DNA of 64,000 nt from Bacteroidetes bacterium UBA2664. Lineage in GTDB: Bacteria > Bacteroidota > Rhodothermia > Balneolales > Balneolaceae. This document shows, piece after piece, positions 19,165 through 28,172 of the stretch. The notes beneath the pieces are model-generated. The model was not told where the DNA came from. It did no database searches and was given only the letters and a program-made list of their open reading frames with translations. The number at the start of each line of letters is the position of its first letter. Positions within the stretch are counted from its first letter, which is position 1. Location of the stretch: contig DEMS01000034.1 of assembly GCA_002359315.1 (NCBI GenBank), forward strand, positions 75,725 through 139,724. Reading direction: 5' to 3'. A program made the translations under genes and the position numbers.

Positions 19165-19785
19165 TTGAGCTATACAGTTACAGATTCCTATCAATCTATT
19201 TATAGAGTACGAGGCTCAAAGTTTTTGGCCTCCATACACTACTCAGCAACAAATTCGGATGCTGAAAAGATCCTTCAAACCATCAAAAATGAGCATCTTA
19301 CAGCTACTCACTGTTGTTATGCCTCTATCTTCCTCTCCCCTAATAAGATCGAAATATCAAACGATGATGGTGAACCAAGCGGCACAGCCGGCCTGCCGAT
19401 ATTAAATGTTTTAAAATCATCTGATTTAGTAAATACAATTATAACCGTGGTAAGATATTATGGAGGCACCAAACTTGGGAAATCCGGTCTTATTGACGCT
19501 TATTCGACGGCAGCATCTGATGTAGTAAAAATCGCAGCATTAAAACAGATCATCCCCATTCAAAAGTGGCTGATTCAATATGATTATCAACATCAGTCGA
19601 TCATTGATAAACTGAAAAATGATTTTATGATATTCGAAAAAGAGTCATCCTATCTCGAAAATGTTACCTTAGAAATAGGAATTCCGAACGATTTGGCAGA
19701 TCAAGTGATTCAGATGCTGAATTCTTCCAGACATCTGTTCATAAAGTTTGAACGGATTGAAGATTCATTTCACATTCAAAAATAA
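19165..19785 (+). CDS. YigZ/IMPACT family protein
   Basis: The 206-residue protein has an N-terminal UPF0029/IMPACT domain with the signature DDGEPSGTAGLPIL (about residues 70-83) and VVRYYGGTKLGKSGLIDAYSTAA. A C-terminal DUF1949-like domain follows. The family is widespread and is linked to translation or RNA binding, with no settled bacterial function. The start is a TTG (SYTVTDSY follows, with the SKF motif of the family at residues ~18-20). No ATG lies upstream in frame before the divergent promoter. Confidence 0.88.
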   Translation: MSYTVTDSYQSIYRVRGSKFLASIHYSATNSDAEKILQTIKNEHLTATHCCYASIFLSPNKIEISNDDGEPSGTAGLPILNVLKSSDLVNTIITVVRYYGGTKLGKSGLIDAYSTAASDVVKIAALKQIIPIQKWLIQYDYQHQSIIDKLKNDFMIFEKESSYLENVTLEIGIPNDLADQVIQMLNSSRHLFIKFERIEDSFHIQK

Positions 19786-19916
19786 AAAGCTGAATGAGTC
19801 GGATAAGGTTTTTACATTTATCAGAGTGATTTCATGGGTATCCTTTTATTTTGGCACATAATCACTCAAATCAGCATCCGATATAGGCAATAATTCTATC
19901 GTAAAGATCTTTCATT

Positions 19917-20459
19917 ATGAAAATTTATACTAAAAGAGGAGATCAGGGGACCACATCCCTGTTTGGTGGCACGAACATTGAAAAAAGTCATATCAGACTA
20001 CACGCTTACGGCACTGTTGATGAGTTAAATTCAGTGTTGGGAATGAGTTTATCGAATACGATGAGCGACAAAGGGCGCAAAATCGTAACGGATATCCAAA
20101 CTCAGCTATTTGTTCTTGGAGCTGATTTAGCTACTCCTGAAACCAAAAAAACGAAAATCAATCGTATCGGTACAGCAGAGATTGAAACACTGGAAGGCTG
20201 GATTGATGAACTGGAAGACGAACTGCCGGCCTTGACATCCTTTATATTGCCGGGTGGAATTCAGTCCGGAGCATTTTTACATTTGGCTCGAACCGTTTGC
20301 AGAAGAGCTGAACGCCATGCCGTAGATTTAAAGAAAAATGATTCGGTTTCAAGTGAATCCATTATCTATCTGAATCGCCTTTCTGACCTACTGTTTGTTC
20401 TGGCAAGGTTTGAAAACAAAAAAGCCGGTGCAGAAGAGATTAAATGGCTGCCAAAATAA
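19917..20459 (+). CDS. Corrinoid adenosyltransferase, PduO type
   Basis: The 180-residue enzyme transfers the adenosyl group of ATP to cob(I)alamin, making coenzyme B12. The N-terminal ATP-binding motif TKRGDQGTTSLFGG is at residues 4-17, GTVDELNSVLG follows, and the C-terminal RTVCRRAERHAV and IYLNRLSDLLFVLARFEN helices are typical. The organism therefore probably uses adenosylcobalamin from scavenged corrinoids, although no B12-dependent enzyme is in the window. Confidence 0.94.
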   Translation: MKIYTKRGDQGTTSLFGGTNIEKSHIRLHAYGTVDELNSVLGMSLSNTMSDKGRKIVTDIQTQLFVLGADLATPETKKTKINRIGTAEIETLEGWIDELEDELPALTSFILPGGIQSGAFLHLARTVCRRAERHAVDLKKNDSVSSESIIYLNRLSDLLFVLARFENKKAGAEEIKWLPK

Positions 20460-20526
20460 ACACTGATAATTCTGTTTAACTCCGTTACTTTATAAGCAAA
20501 CAGAAACTTAACTAAAAACCTTTTTT

Positions 20527-21873
20527 ATGGCATTGATGATATCAGTATCCGGAATCCGGGGAATTTTCGGAACCCATCTTACACCTGAAAATCTGGTCAC
20601 TTTTACAGCGGCCTATGGAACATGGCTCGGTGGTGGAACGGTTGTGGTTGGACGCGATTCGAGAGTGACGGGCCAAATTTGTGAAGATATTGTTTGCGCA
20701 ACCCTTCAGAGTACCGGTTGTAATGTCATTAAAGTGGGAATAGCGACCACTCCAACGGTTGCGATGGGTGTTTTAAGGCATCAAGCCTCGGGTGGCATCA
20801 TTCTCACAGCCAGCCACAATCCGGCACAATGGAATGCTTTAAAGCTGCTTAATAATAAAAGTGAATTTTTGGATGCAGAACAAGGCAAAGAGGTGTTGGA
20901 TATTGCAAAGCAGGGGGACTTTTCTTATCAGATGTTTGACTCAATAGGATCTCTGACGACAGATGATACCATCAGTGACTACCATATTGATGAAATTTTA
21001 AAACTTCCATATATCGATGCTGACTTGATCAGAAAACATGGATTTACCGTAGCAGTGGATGCTGTGAATGGGGCTGCATCTCACTCTTTGCCTGCACTTT
21101 TGGAACGGTTGGGAGCTAAGGTTCATAAAATTCACTGTACTCCAAATGGAATCTTTCCTCACAATCCGGAACCACTTCCGGAACATTTGACTGAAATCTG
21201 TGAATTTGTTAAAACAAACCGTTGTGATTTGGGCATCGTGACCGACCCTGATGGTGACCGGCTCGCCCTGGTTGATGAAAACGGCAGGCTTTTTGGTGAA
21301 GAGTACACGCAAGTAATGGCTTTTGACTTGCTGCTTTCTAAAAAAAGCGGGGATTTAGCAACTAATTTATCATCATCAAGAGCATCAGATGATATTGCAA
21401 AAAAATATGACCGGACTTGTCACCGTTCAGCCGTTGGTGAAATCAATGTGGTTAAAGTGATGCAGGAAAAAAATGCTATCATCGGCGGTGAAGGTAACGG
21501 TGGAGTAATCAATCCCGATCTGCACCCGGGAAGGGATGCACTGGTAGGGACAGCCATGGCACTGCAATTACTCGCAGAAAATAAACAGAAGGCATCCGCT
21601 TACAGGGATACACTTCCACATTATGAGATGAGTAAACAGAAGCTTGAACTCGCAACATTGGGTGTAGACGCAGATGAACTTCTTGACAGAGTGGCAAAAT
21701 CATTTAAAGATCTCAAGCCGAACCGGATTGACGGAGTAAAAATCGATTTTAATGAAGGCTGGGTTCATTTCAGAAAATCAAACACCGAACCGATTGTCAG
21801 AGTTTACAGTGAAGCCAATAGCAAAGAGAAAGCTGAAGAGCTTGCGGATAAAGTGATTTCAATGATTCAATGA
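20527..21873 (+). CDS. glmM: Phosphoglucosamine mutase (alpha-D-phosphohexomutase)
   Basis: The 448-residue enzyme has the phosphoserine loop TASHNPAQWNALK (active Ser near residue 98), the metal-binding DPDGDRLAL, the sugar-binding GEGNGGVINP and the phosphate-binding FRKSNTEPIVRVY. It interconverts glucosamine 6- and 1-phosphate for cell-wall precursors; phosphomannomutase activity is a possible alternative. The last codons and stop (SMIQ-TGA) lie inside the start of an octamer repeat array. Confidence 0.88.
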   Translation: MALMISVSGIRGIFGTHLTPENLVTFTAAYGTWLGGGTVVVGRDSRVTGQICEDIVCATLQSTGCNVIKVGIATTPTVAMGVLRHQASGGIILTASHNPAQWNALKLLNNKSEFLDAEQGKEVLDIAKQGDFSYQMFDSIGSLTTDDTISDYHIDEILKLPYIDADLIRKHGFTVAVDAVNGAASHSLPALLERLGAKVHKIHCTPNGIFPHNPEPLPEHLTEICEFVKTNRCDLGIVTDPDGDRLALVDENGRLFGEEYTQVMAFDLLLSKKSGDLATNLSSSRASDDIAKKYDRTCHRSAVGEINVVKVMQEKNAIIGGEGNGGVINPDLHPGRDALVGTAMALQLLAENKQKASAYRDTLPHYEMSKQKLELATLGVDADELLDRVAKSFKDLKPNRIDGVKIDFNEGWVHFRKSNTEPIVRVYSEANSKEKAEELADKVISMIQ

Positions 21874-21956
21874 TTCAATGATTCAATGGTTCAATGGTTC
21901 AATGGTTCAATGGTTCAATGGTTCAATGGTTCAATGGTTCAATGGTTCAATGGTTC
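21861..21956. repeat. Octamer tandem array at the end of glmM
   Basis: Twelve exact 8-base units run head to tail: three AATGATTC and then nine AATGGTTC. The array begins inside the last codons of glmM, whose TGA stop is formed by the second unit. It opens a 440-bp gene-free gap. Confidence 0.95.
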
Positions 21957-22047
21957 AATCAATGAAATATTTACGGAATTAATTCTTTAAGTCAATTTTC
22001 ACTACTATTATCTGTTGGTTTTGTAAAAGATTATCGAACTCTATTAC

Positions 22048-22075
22048 CGTCATCCTGAACTTGGTTCAGGATCTC
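22048..22075. repeat. REP-like palindrome copy 3 (inverted relative to copy 4)
   Basis: The stem ATCCTGAA / TTCAGGAT has loop CTTGG, with CGTC on the left and CTC on the right. These flanks are the reverse complement of those in copy 4, so copies 3 and 4 face each other. Confidence 0.85.
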
Positions 22076-22125
22076 TAAGTTTTTGAGTTCAATAAGGTCT
22101 ATAGATTTTGCATGACTCCTGGATT

Positions 22126-22153
22126 GAGATCCTGAAATAAATTCAGGATGACG
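22126..22153. repeat. REP-like palindrome copy 4
   Basis: The stem ATCCTGAA / TTCAGGAT has loop ATAAA, flanked by GAG and GACG. With copy 3 it forms an inverted pair about 50 bases apart, as in bacterial interspersed mosaic elements. Confidence 0.85.
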
Positions 22154-22180
22154 CATTTTTTAGGAACAATATTTATGATA

Positions 22181-22250
22181 AAGCAACATTGACGAAGCAG
22201 CATTGACAAAACAAAATTGACACAGCAATATTGACGAAGCAACATTGAAT
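22181..22250. repeat. Five imperfect 14-bp tandem repeats
   Basis: The units resemble AAGCAACATTGACG; units 1, 2 and 5 are closest and units 3-4 have diverged. The 14-base period is twice the 7-base period of other arrays in the window. No gene is visible in the rest of the 21874-22313 gap. Confidence 0.75.
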
Positions 22251-22313
22251 ATTAAATGAGGTTATGCAAACCCCTCATCAACTATATTTAAAAAAATAAT
22301 TAGATCTTTCAGC

Positions 22314-23195
22314 ATGATTAAATCAATGACCGGATTTGGCAGGGGTGAAAATTCCTCAAATGGTTTCCAGATTACAGTGGAGCTAAAAACCTTGAATAGC
22401 AGATATCTGGATCTCTCTTTGAGAACTCCGAAAGTATTACAGCATCATGAAATTGATATTAAAGAGCTCATTCAGAAGCAACTCTCACGGGGCAAAGTTC
22501 ACATCAGCATTAACATTGAAAAAAAAGATGATGCAAATCCTGACATTAAGTTTAATAACGAGCTGGTAAAAGCTTATGGGATTATGCTTGAGCAGATAAG
22601 ACTCATTGCCAATATCCAGGAACCGATTACGATCAAAGATATTCTTCGGTTTGATGATATTTTTGAAAATGAACAGGTAGAAGAAGAGACCGGAAAAGAG
22701 ATTTGGAACTGCACAAAAATCGCCCTTAATGAAGCTCTGATTATGCTTAATCAGATGCGTTTGCAGGAAGGTACGGAGCTGAAAAAAGATCTGATTAAAC
22801 AGATTAACGGTATATCAGAAATGCTTACGGAAGTAAATCATCTCTCGGATGACCGGATTCCGGAGGTGAGGGAAAAATTACAGCTCAGAATCAAAAACCT
22901 GATCAGTGATGATAAATTTGATCCCGATCGCCTGGAGATGGAAATTGCGCTGATTGCTGACAAAATGGATATCAATGAAGAGGTAATCCGGCTGCAATCT
23001 CATTTAAAATTCTTTTTAGAAGCCCTTGAAAGCGAGGATTCTGTAGGCCGAAGATTGAATTTTCTCTGCCAGGAAATCAACAGGGAACTCAACACCATCG
23101 GTTCAAAAGCAAATGATTCCGTTATTGCACATCACATCGTACTGGGAAAAGAAAAATTAGAACAAATTAGAGAACAGGTTCAGAATATTGAGTAA
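22314..23195 (+). CDS. yicC: YicC family endoribonuclease
   Basis: The 293-residue protein opens with the family signature MIKSMTGFGRGE and contains NSRYLDLSLRTP near residue 30. The DUF1732 C-terminal end has EDSVGRRLNFLCQEINRELNTIGSKAND. Members are stress-related metal-dependent endoribonucleases. It begins the yicC-gmk-rpoZ-coaBC run found in many bacteria and overlaps gmk by 8 bases. Confidence 0.94.
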   Translation: MIKSMTGFGRGENSSNGFQITVELKTLNSRYLDLSLRTPKVLQHHEIDIKELIQKQLSRGKVHISINIEKKDDANPDIKFNNELVKAYGIMLEQIRLIANIQEPITIKDILRFDDIFENEQVEEETGKEIWNCTKIALNEALIMLNQMRLQEGTELKKDLIKQINGISEMLTEVNHLSDDRIPEVREKLQLRIKNLISDDKFDPDRLEMEIALIADKMDINEEVIRLQSHLKFFLEALESEDSVGRRLNFLCQEINRELNTIGSKANDSVIAHHIVLGKEKLEQIREQVQNIE

Positions 23196-23760
23196 AGAGG
23201 GAAAAATCATTGTACTGGTTTCGCCCAGCGGGGGTGGAAAAACAACGATTGCCAATCGGTTATTAAAAGAGTTTGACAAGATTAAATTTTCAGTCAGCGC
23301 AACAACCCGAAAACCCCGTGAAGGTGAAATAGATGGGGTTCACTACCGGTTTATATCTGAACAAACATTCAAAGAACAGATCCAAAAAGAGATGTTTTTA
23401 GAGTGGGAAGAGTTCTATAACGGAACATACTATGGAACACTTCGTCAAAACGTTGAAAGTGACCTTGAAAAAGGCTATTTTGTCTTGCTTGACATTGATG
23501 TTCTTGGAGCACTGAATGTTCAGAAGATGTATGGGGAGAGATCACTAACTATTTTCCTATCCCCACCCTCTTTAGAGGTGCTTAGAGAGCGATTGGCACT
23601 GCGTGGAACGGAGACGGAAGAATCACTGAACACCAGAATCGAACGCGCTCGAAAAGAGATGGAGAATGTGGATCGCTTTGATGAAGTGGTTATCAATGAT
23701 CAACTCGAAGAAGCATACCAAAACGTCAAGAATTTGGTTACTAATTTTATAAACGGATAA
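23188..23760 (+). CDS. gmk: Guanylate kinase
   Basis: The 190-residue kinase converts GMP to GDP. The P-loop is SPSGGGKTT, and the GMP-binding region SATTRKPREGEIDGVHYRF and the EWEEFYNGTYYGT loop are present. The start codon is TTG inside TTGAGTAA, which is also the yicC stop; no ATG is available nearby. Six bases separate its stop from the rpoZ start, so the genes are co-transcribed. Confidence 0.96.
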   Translation: MSKEGKIIVLVSPSGGGKTTIANRLLKEFDKIKFSVSATTRKPREGEIDGVHYRFISEQTFKEQIQKEMFLEWEEFYNGTYYGTLRQNVESDLEKGYFVLLDIDVLGALNVQKMYGERSLTIFLSPPSLEVLRERLALRGTETEESLNTRIERARKEMENVDRFDEVVINDQLEEAYQNVKNLVTNFING

Positions 23761-23766
23761 AGAATT

Positions 23767-24057
23767 ATGGCAATTAATACCCTCGATGTTGAAAATCTTG
23801 GTGGCGAATCCAACAAATATGAAAAAATTGTTGTGCTTTCAAAGCGTGCCAGACAGATCGCAGCCCAGGAAAAAATTGAGTTAGACGAAAAACTGAAGTA
23901 TTTCGAAGGATTTGAAGATGAAGACGAATTTACTTTCAATGAAGAACAAGAGCGTATCTCTAAAGCATTTGAAGAGCTTCCTCATGCTACTCAGCGTGCG
24001 ATTGGTGAACTGCTTGATGACAAAATCACGTACCGATACCCCACTAAAGAGTTATAA
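23767..24057 (+). CDS. rpoZ: RNA polymerase omega subunit
   Basis: The 96-residue protein has the omega core SNKYEKIVVLSKRARQIA and a C-terminal acidic extension ending in DKITYRYPTKEL, as in Bacteroidota RpoZ. It helps assemble RNA polymerase. Its place between gmk and coaBC is the common bacterial order. Confidence 0.9.
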   Translation: MAINTLDVENLGGESNKYEKIVVLSKRARQIAAQEKIELDEKLKYFEGFEDEDEFTFNEEQERISKAFEELPHATQRAIGELLDDKITYRYPTKEL

Positions 24058-24059
24058 TC

Positions 24060-25253
24060 ATGCTTTCCGGTAAGCGCATCATATTAGGCGTTACCGGGGG
24101 TATTGCTGCTTATAAGGCAGTTTTTCTCTTGCGAGAATTCCAAAAAGCCGGTGCAGAAGTTCGTGTTGTCATGACACCGGCTGCGACCCGTTTTGTCGGG
24201 ATTGAAACATTCACCTCTCTTACACGATATGATGTTGCCGTAGATGTTTTCTCCGGAGATCAACCGGGTCAAAGCTGGACAAAACATGTCCATATGGGAG
24301 AGTGGGCAGACCTTTATGTAATCGCACCCTGTACTGCAAACACATTGGCAAAAATTGTTCAGGGAGCCTCCGACAACATGCTCACCACCACTGTTTTAAC
24401 AGCCCGATGTCCTATCCTGATTTGCCCCACAATGGATGGAGAGATGTATGAGAGTCCGGCCGTCTCTGAAAATCTCGATAAAGTCCGGAAAATGGGCTAC
24501 TATATTCAAGAACCGGAATCCGGTTATCTGGCGAGCGGACTCGAGGCAAAGGGCAGGCTTCCGGAACCGGAGACCATTCTTCAAAGAGCTGATACAATTA
24601 TCAAAGAACATGCGATTCAAGGCCCTTTAACCGGAAAAAAAGTGGTGGTTACGGCCGGGCCCACCCGCGAATATATTGATCCTGTACGATTTATATCCAA
24701 TCCCAGCAGTGGAAAGATGGGGATTGCGATGGCCGAGGCGGCAAGGGCACTGGGAGGAGATGTGTTGCTGCTTCATGGGCCAATTTCTATTCAGATTCCT
24801 GAACGTATTCAATCCATCCCTTTTGTATCGGCTGAAGAGCTGTTCGGTTTAATGAAAACTCATGTGGATGCGAATGTCGTGATCATGGCCGCTGCGGTTT
24901 CCGATTTCAGTGCAGAGGAGAAGACCGATAAAAAAGTAAAAAAAGATCAGGCATCGCTCTCTCTGAAATTAAAAAGAACTCCCGATACTTTGCAGTGGTT
25001 AGGTGAAAATAAGAAAAAGGGTCAGCTATTAATCGGTTTTGCGATGGAGACAGAGGATTTGATTCAAAATGCCAAATCTAAATTGGAAAAGAAGAATCTG
25101 GATTGGATTTGTGCAAATTCCATTCAAGATGAAGATTCCGGATTTGATTCAGACACAAATAAAATTACACTACTGGGTAAAAACAGTGAAGAGTATTTTG
25201 AGGGTACAAAAGAGAAAATTGCCATCGAAATATTGGAAAAGATTTTTCCGTAG
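24060..25253 (+). CDS. coaBC: Bifunctional phosphopantothenoylcysteine decarboxylase / phosphopantothenate-cysteine ligase
   Basis: The 397-residue fusion makes 4'-phosphopantetheine. The flavin-dependent decarboxylase half (1-~180) shows GVTGGIAAYKAV, the catalytic His in KHVHMGEWAD and APCTANTLAKI. CPTMDGEMYESP holds a Cys-Pro start of the substrate flap, with D where most family members have N. The ligase half starts near residue 190 with VVVTAGPTREYIDPVRF, followed by NPSSGKMG and AAAVSDF. It begins two bases after the rpoZ stop. Confidence 0.95.
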   Translation: MLSGKRIILGVTGGIAAYKAVFLLREFQKAGAEVRVVMTPAATRFVGIETFTSLTRYDVAVDVFSGDQPGQSWTKHVHMGEWADLYVIAPCTANTLAKIVQGASDNMLTTTVLTARCPILICPTMDGEMYESPAVSENLDKVRKMGYYIQEPESGYLASGLEAKGRLPEPETILQRADTIIKEHAIQGPLTGKKVVVTAGPTREYIDPVRFISNPSSGKMGIAMAEAARALGGDVLLLHGPISIQIPERIQSIPFVSAEELFGLMKTHVDANVVIMAAAVSDFSAEEKTDKKVKKDQASLSLKLKRTPDTLQWLGENKKKGQLLIGFAMETEDLIQNAKSKLEKKNLDWICANSIQDEDSGFDSDTNKITLLGKNSEEYFEGTKEKIAIEILEKIFP

Positions 25254-25291
25254 CAGAAAATCGGTAACCTTTAAATTTAGAATTCCCCATT

Positions 25292-26692
25292 CTACCCTAT
25301 CCCCTTCCTAACCATTTCCCCCCACTCCTTACTCCCTTTCAGGTAGTCGACTAGGCCTTTCAAGCGCCACCAGGCATGCATCTGTCTGAAGCCGATATTC
25401 TCCAGAAGTGCAAACAAAACTAACATCAAAACATCACTGATTCGTTGATATCGGCGGGTGGTAAGCTCCTCGAGGAGTACTGCAAATACAGATAGGATCA
25501 TCCCAAAAACGATCGATGCGATGACAAATAGTGTGGCAAACCACACATTGATGATCCCTAACCATAGGGATACGATGACAAAGATATATCCAAACAGCTC
25601 AATGATAGGAGAAAGGAGTTCCGCAAATAGAAAAAATGGCATTCCAACCATGCCTATTCGGCCATATTTCGGATTAAATAACATATGCTTGTATCGGTAC
25701 ATGGTATCAGCAAGGCCACGATGCCACCGATTTCGCTGAACAGATAATGTTTTTTTGTCTTCGGGAACCTCAGTCCAGCAGACCGGCTCTGCAATAAACC
25801 GTACTCTGTATGGGATTTTCTCTTTGATATGATAATCGTGAAGCCGTAGTACAAGTTCCATATCTTCGCCTACGGTATCATGGAGATATCCTCCCACTCT
25901 GATCACCGCTTTTCTGTCAAAGATTCCAAATGCCCCGGAGATAATTAAGAGTGAGTTCAGGTAATCCCAACCGACCCGGCCAAAAAGGAAAGCACGCAAA
26001 TATTCAACAGCCTGAATCCTTCCTAAATAAGTTTTGGGTAACCGGACTTCCACAATCTCCCTGTTCTTAAAAGTACATCCGTTGGCAACCCTGATCACAC
26101 CTCCCACAGCAATGGTCGATTCGTCCTCCATAAACACACGTAACATTTTAATGATTACGTCTGCTTCAAGAATTGAATCCGAGTCAACCGCACAAATCAA
26201 GTCTTTAGATGCGATATTGATTCCGGCATTAAGTGCGTCTGCCTTGCGGCCGTTCTCTTTGTCAACAACAATCAGTTTGGGATAGCGATCCGATCTGTAA
26301 ATCGCTTTGATTGGTTTATGATCCACATATTTTGGCCGATGACGCTCATCTTTTTCAAGTTTAAAATAATCGATCATCAGTGCCAATGTATTGTCTTTAC
26401 TCCCATCATTCACAACAACCACTTCAAAATTGGCATATTTGATATTCAATAGGGAATTCACAGAGTTGATTATCGATCCTTCCTCATTATATGCCGGTGC
26501 GATAATACTGACCGGTTTGTATAGGTTGGTGCTGTAGACACCGGTCATCTTAAAAACCCGATCAATATCTTTATATTTTCTGATATGAAAATAGGATGCA
26601 ATACTCAAAAACAGATAGGCTGAGTTGATAAACAGAAAATAGAATATCACAAGTACATTTAATAAAAAGAGAAGATTAATCAGTATCGACAT
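25292..26692 (-). CDS. Processive membrane glycosyltransferase, family 2
   Basis: The 466-residue protein has an N-terminal membrane segment, a GT-2 catalytic domain and four or so C-terminal membrane helices (~330-430), like PgaC, hyaluronan or cellulose synthases. Motifs are SIIAPAYNEEGSI, VVVNDGSKDNT, the DxD in CAVDSDSILE, the GED motif (VGEDMELV) and QRNRWHRG, the QxxRW mark of processive enzymes. It should build and extrude a glycan across the inner membrane; the sugar cannot be read. It is the last gene of a four-gene operon and overlaps the HEAT gene by 17 bases. No PilZ domain is present. Confidence 0.85.
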   Translation of the reverse strand: MSILINLLFLLNVLVIFYFLFINSAYLFLSIASYFHIRKYKDIDRVFKMTGVYSTNLYKPVSIIAPAYNEEGSIINSVNSLLNIKYANFEVVVVNDGSKDNTLALMIDYFKLEKDERHRPKYVDHKPIKAIYRSDRYPKLIVVDKENGRKADALNAGINIASKDLICAVDSDSILEADVIIKMLRVFMEDESTIAVGGVIRVANGCTFKNREIVEVRLPKTYLGRIQAVEYLRAFLFGRVGWDYLNSLLIISGAFGIFDRKAVIRVGGYLHDTVGEDMELVLRLHDYHIKEKIPYRVRFIAEPVCWTEVPEDKKTLSVQRNRWHRGLADTMYRYKHMLFNPKYGRIGMVGMPFFLFAELLSPIIELFGYIFVIVSLWLGIINVWFATLFVIASIVFGMILSVFAVLLEELTTRRYQRISDVLMLVLFALLENIGFRQMHAWWRLKGLVDYLKGSKEWGEMVRKGIG

Positions 26693-27788
26693 AACTCCCT
26701 CCTGTATCTTTGATTTCTATCCACTCTTGCTGATATTTTGCATCAATATTTTTGTGAAGGATTCCTTTATCATGAGAGTTTAACAACGCCATCTGCGCAT
26801 TAATTCTCACATCCAGATCATGATCATTTGCAAGGTTAATTAATATTGGATCCAGATTTGTTGAATAAAATTTCTGAATCCATTTAGCTGTCGAAAGTCG
26901 AACCGGAGTATGTTCTGATTTCCAGGTTTTTGTTTCATCTACCAAATCCAGAATATTTACATTGGAAATTTCTGAAAGAGTATCAATAAGAGCAGATGTC
27001 AGTTGACCCTTTATATCATTTTGATATGGATATTTGAAAAAAGTAACCAGATCATCCGACAGTTGATAATAACCTAATTCCGGTATTATTCTTACAATGT
27101 ATTCGGCATTAGAAACCGGTGTGGCAACATCTGAGATATATCGAAATAGAGTATTTGCAGCCTGGTTAGATTTTTTATGAAGATTACAATATTTATAAAT
27201 CACATCATTAACAGCCATGGAAGCGATATCTCCGGAATATACAAATACCCTTAGAGCCTCATCCCGAATTTCCTGGTCATCTGTATTGATTAAAGCGAGA
27301 GTTGCACCATATTTTATGACCGGGTAACTGTGAAATTGAAGAGTTTTTAACCGATGGATAACCGAGTCTTCCGTCTGATCTTTTTTTTCATAATACATGC
27401 AAGCCTGTGCAATTTTTATGGTGGATGCAGATCGAAGTCCTTTTTTGAAGTAGTTATTAAATTGACTGAGATTAAGAAGGTTTTTTAATTTTGCTTTCTG
27501 TTCACCATCAAAATTATCAATTAATATATTTGTATTCTTGAATGCAGAAATCACTTCAAATCGATTTCTAAGATGTTTGGAGAACTGCTCTTGAGTAATA
27601 TCACTATCCAGATATTCATAGAGTATGGGAAGAATTTTTTCTTCCGCTTGCTTCATCTTTACTGCCCATTTTTTTAAAAGAACTCTCCGAATTAAAACGA
27701 TCACGATCAAAACCAAAAAAAGTGAGATGAGAACAAATAGTACTATTTGTATCACCTGAATTGCAACACTGTCTACATCCGGGTTCAT
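26676..27788 (-). CDS. Membrane-anchored HEAT-repeat protein
   Basis: The 370-residue protein has one N-terminal transmembrane helix (VIQIVLFVLISLFLVLIVIV, residues ~12-31), then a cytoplasmic region of paired helices (for example YPVIKYGATLALINTDDQEIRDEALRVF and LDVRINAQMALLNSHDKG) typical of HEAT repeats. It is likely a scaffold rather than an enzyme. It overlaps the response-regulator gene by 4 bases (ATGA) upstream and the glycosyltransferase gene by 17 bases downstream, which suggests it acts with the synthase, perhaps passing on the receiver signal. That role is inference. Confidence 0.7.
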   Translation of the reverse strand: MNPDVDSVAIQVIQIVLFVLISLFLVLIVIVLIRRVLLKKWAVKMKQAEEKILPILYEYLDSDITQEQFSKHLRNRFEVISAFKNTNILIDNFDGEQKAKLKNLLNLSQFNNYFKKGLRSASTIKIAQACMYYEKKDQTEDSVIHRLKTLQFHSYPVIKYGATLALINTDDQEIRDEALRVFVYSGDIASMAVNDVIYKYCNLHKKSNQAANTLFRYISDVATPVSNAEYIVRIIPELGYYQLSDDLVTFFKYPYQNDIKGQLTSALIDTLSEISNVNILDLVDETKTWKSEHTPVRLSTAKWIQKFYSTNLDPILINLANDHDLDVRINAQMALLNSHDKGILHKNIDAKYQQEWIEIKDTGGSYVDTD

Positions 27789-28168
27789 TCTTTTTCCGGT
27801 AAATTTGCTAATGCCCGTTCTATTCGAATGACAAGATTATCGATATTAATCGGTTTTTGCAGATAATCGTGTATCCCCAGGTCAAAAAGGGCTTTTACCT
27901 CTTCAGACACCTCCTTTCCGGACAAAACAATTATTCTGGATAGATCCATCAAATTTTTTTCACTTACAATCTCAGCAACTTCCCTTCCATCAATGCCCGG
28001 CATCATCATGTCCAATATGACCAAGTCCGGTTTAAGGTTTTTGATACCGTCTACACCATCTAAACCATTGTCAATGTGATGAATATCATATCCCTTTTTC
28101 TGTAATCTGAATTTAACATAATTAGCTACGTTTGAGTCATCATCAATAAGTAATATACGTTTTGACAT
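27785..28168 (-). CDS. Single-domain response regulator
   Basis: The 127-residue protein is a receiver domain alone. The acidic pocket is LLIDDDSN, the phosphoacceptor is D53 in LVILDMMMPG, the Ser switch is in IIVLSGKE, and the Lys is in YLQKPIN. With no output domain it must act by protein contact. Its place between the kinase (4 bases upstream) and the HEAT protein (ATGA overlap) points to those partners. Confidence 0.88.
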   Translation of the reverse strand: MSKRILLIDDDSNVANYVKFRLQKKGYDIHHIDNGLDGVDGIKNLKPDLVILDMMMPGIDGREVAEIVSEKNLMDLSRIIVLSGKEVSEEVKALFDLGIHDYLQKPINIDNLVIRIERALANLPEKE

Positions 28169-28172
28169 TTTT

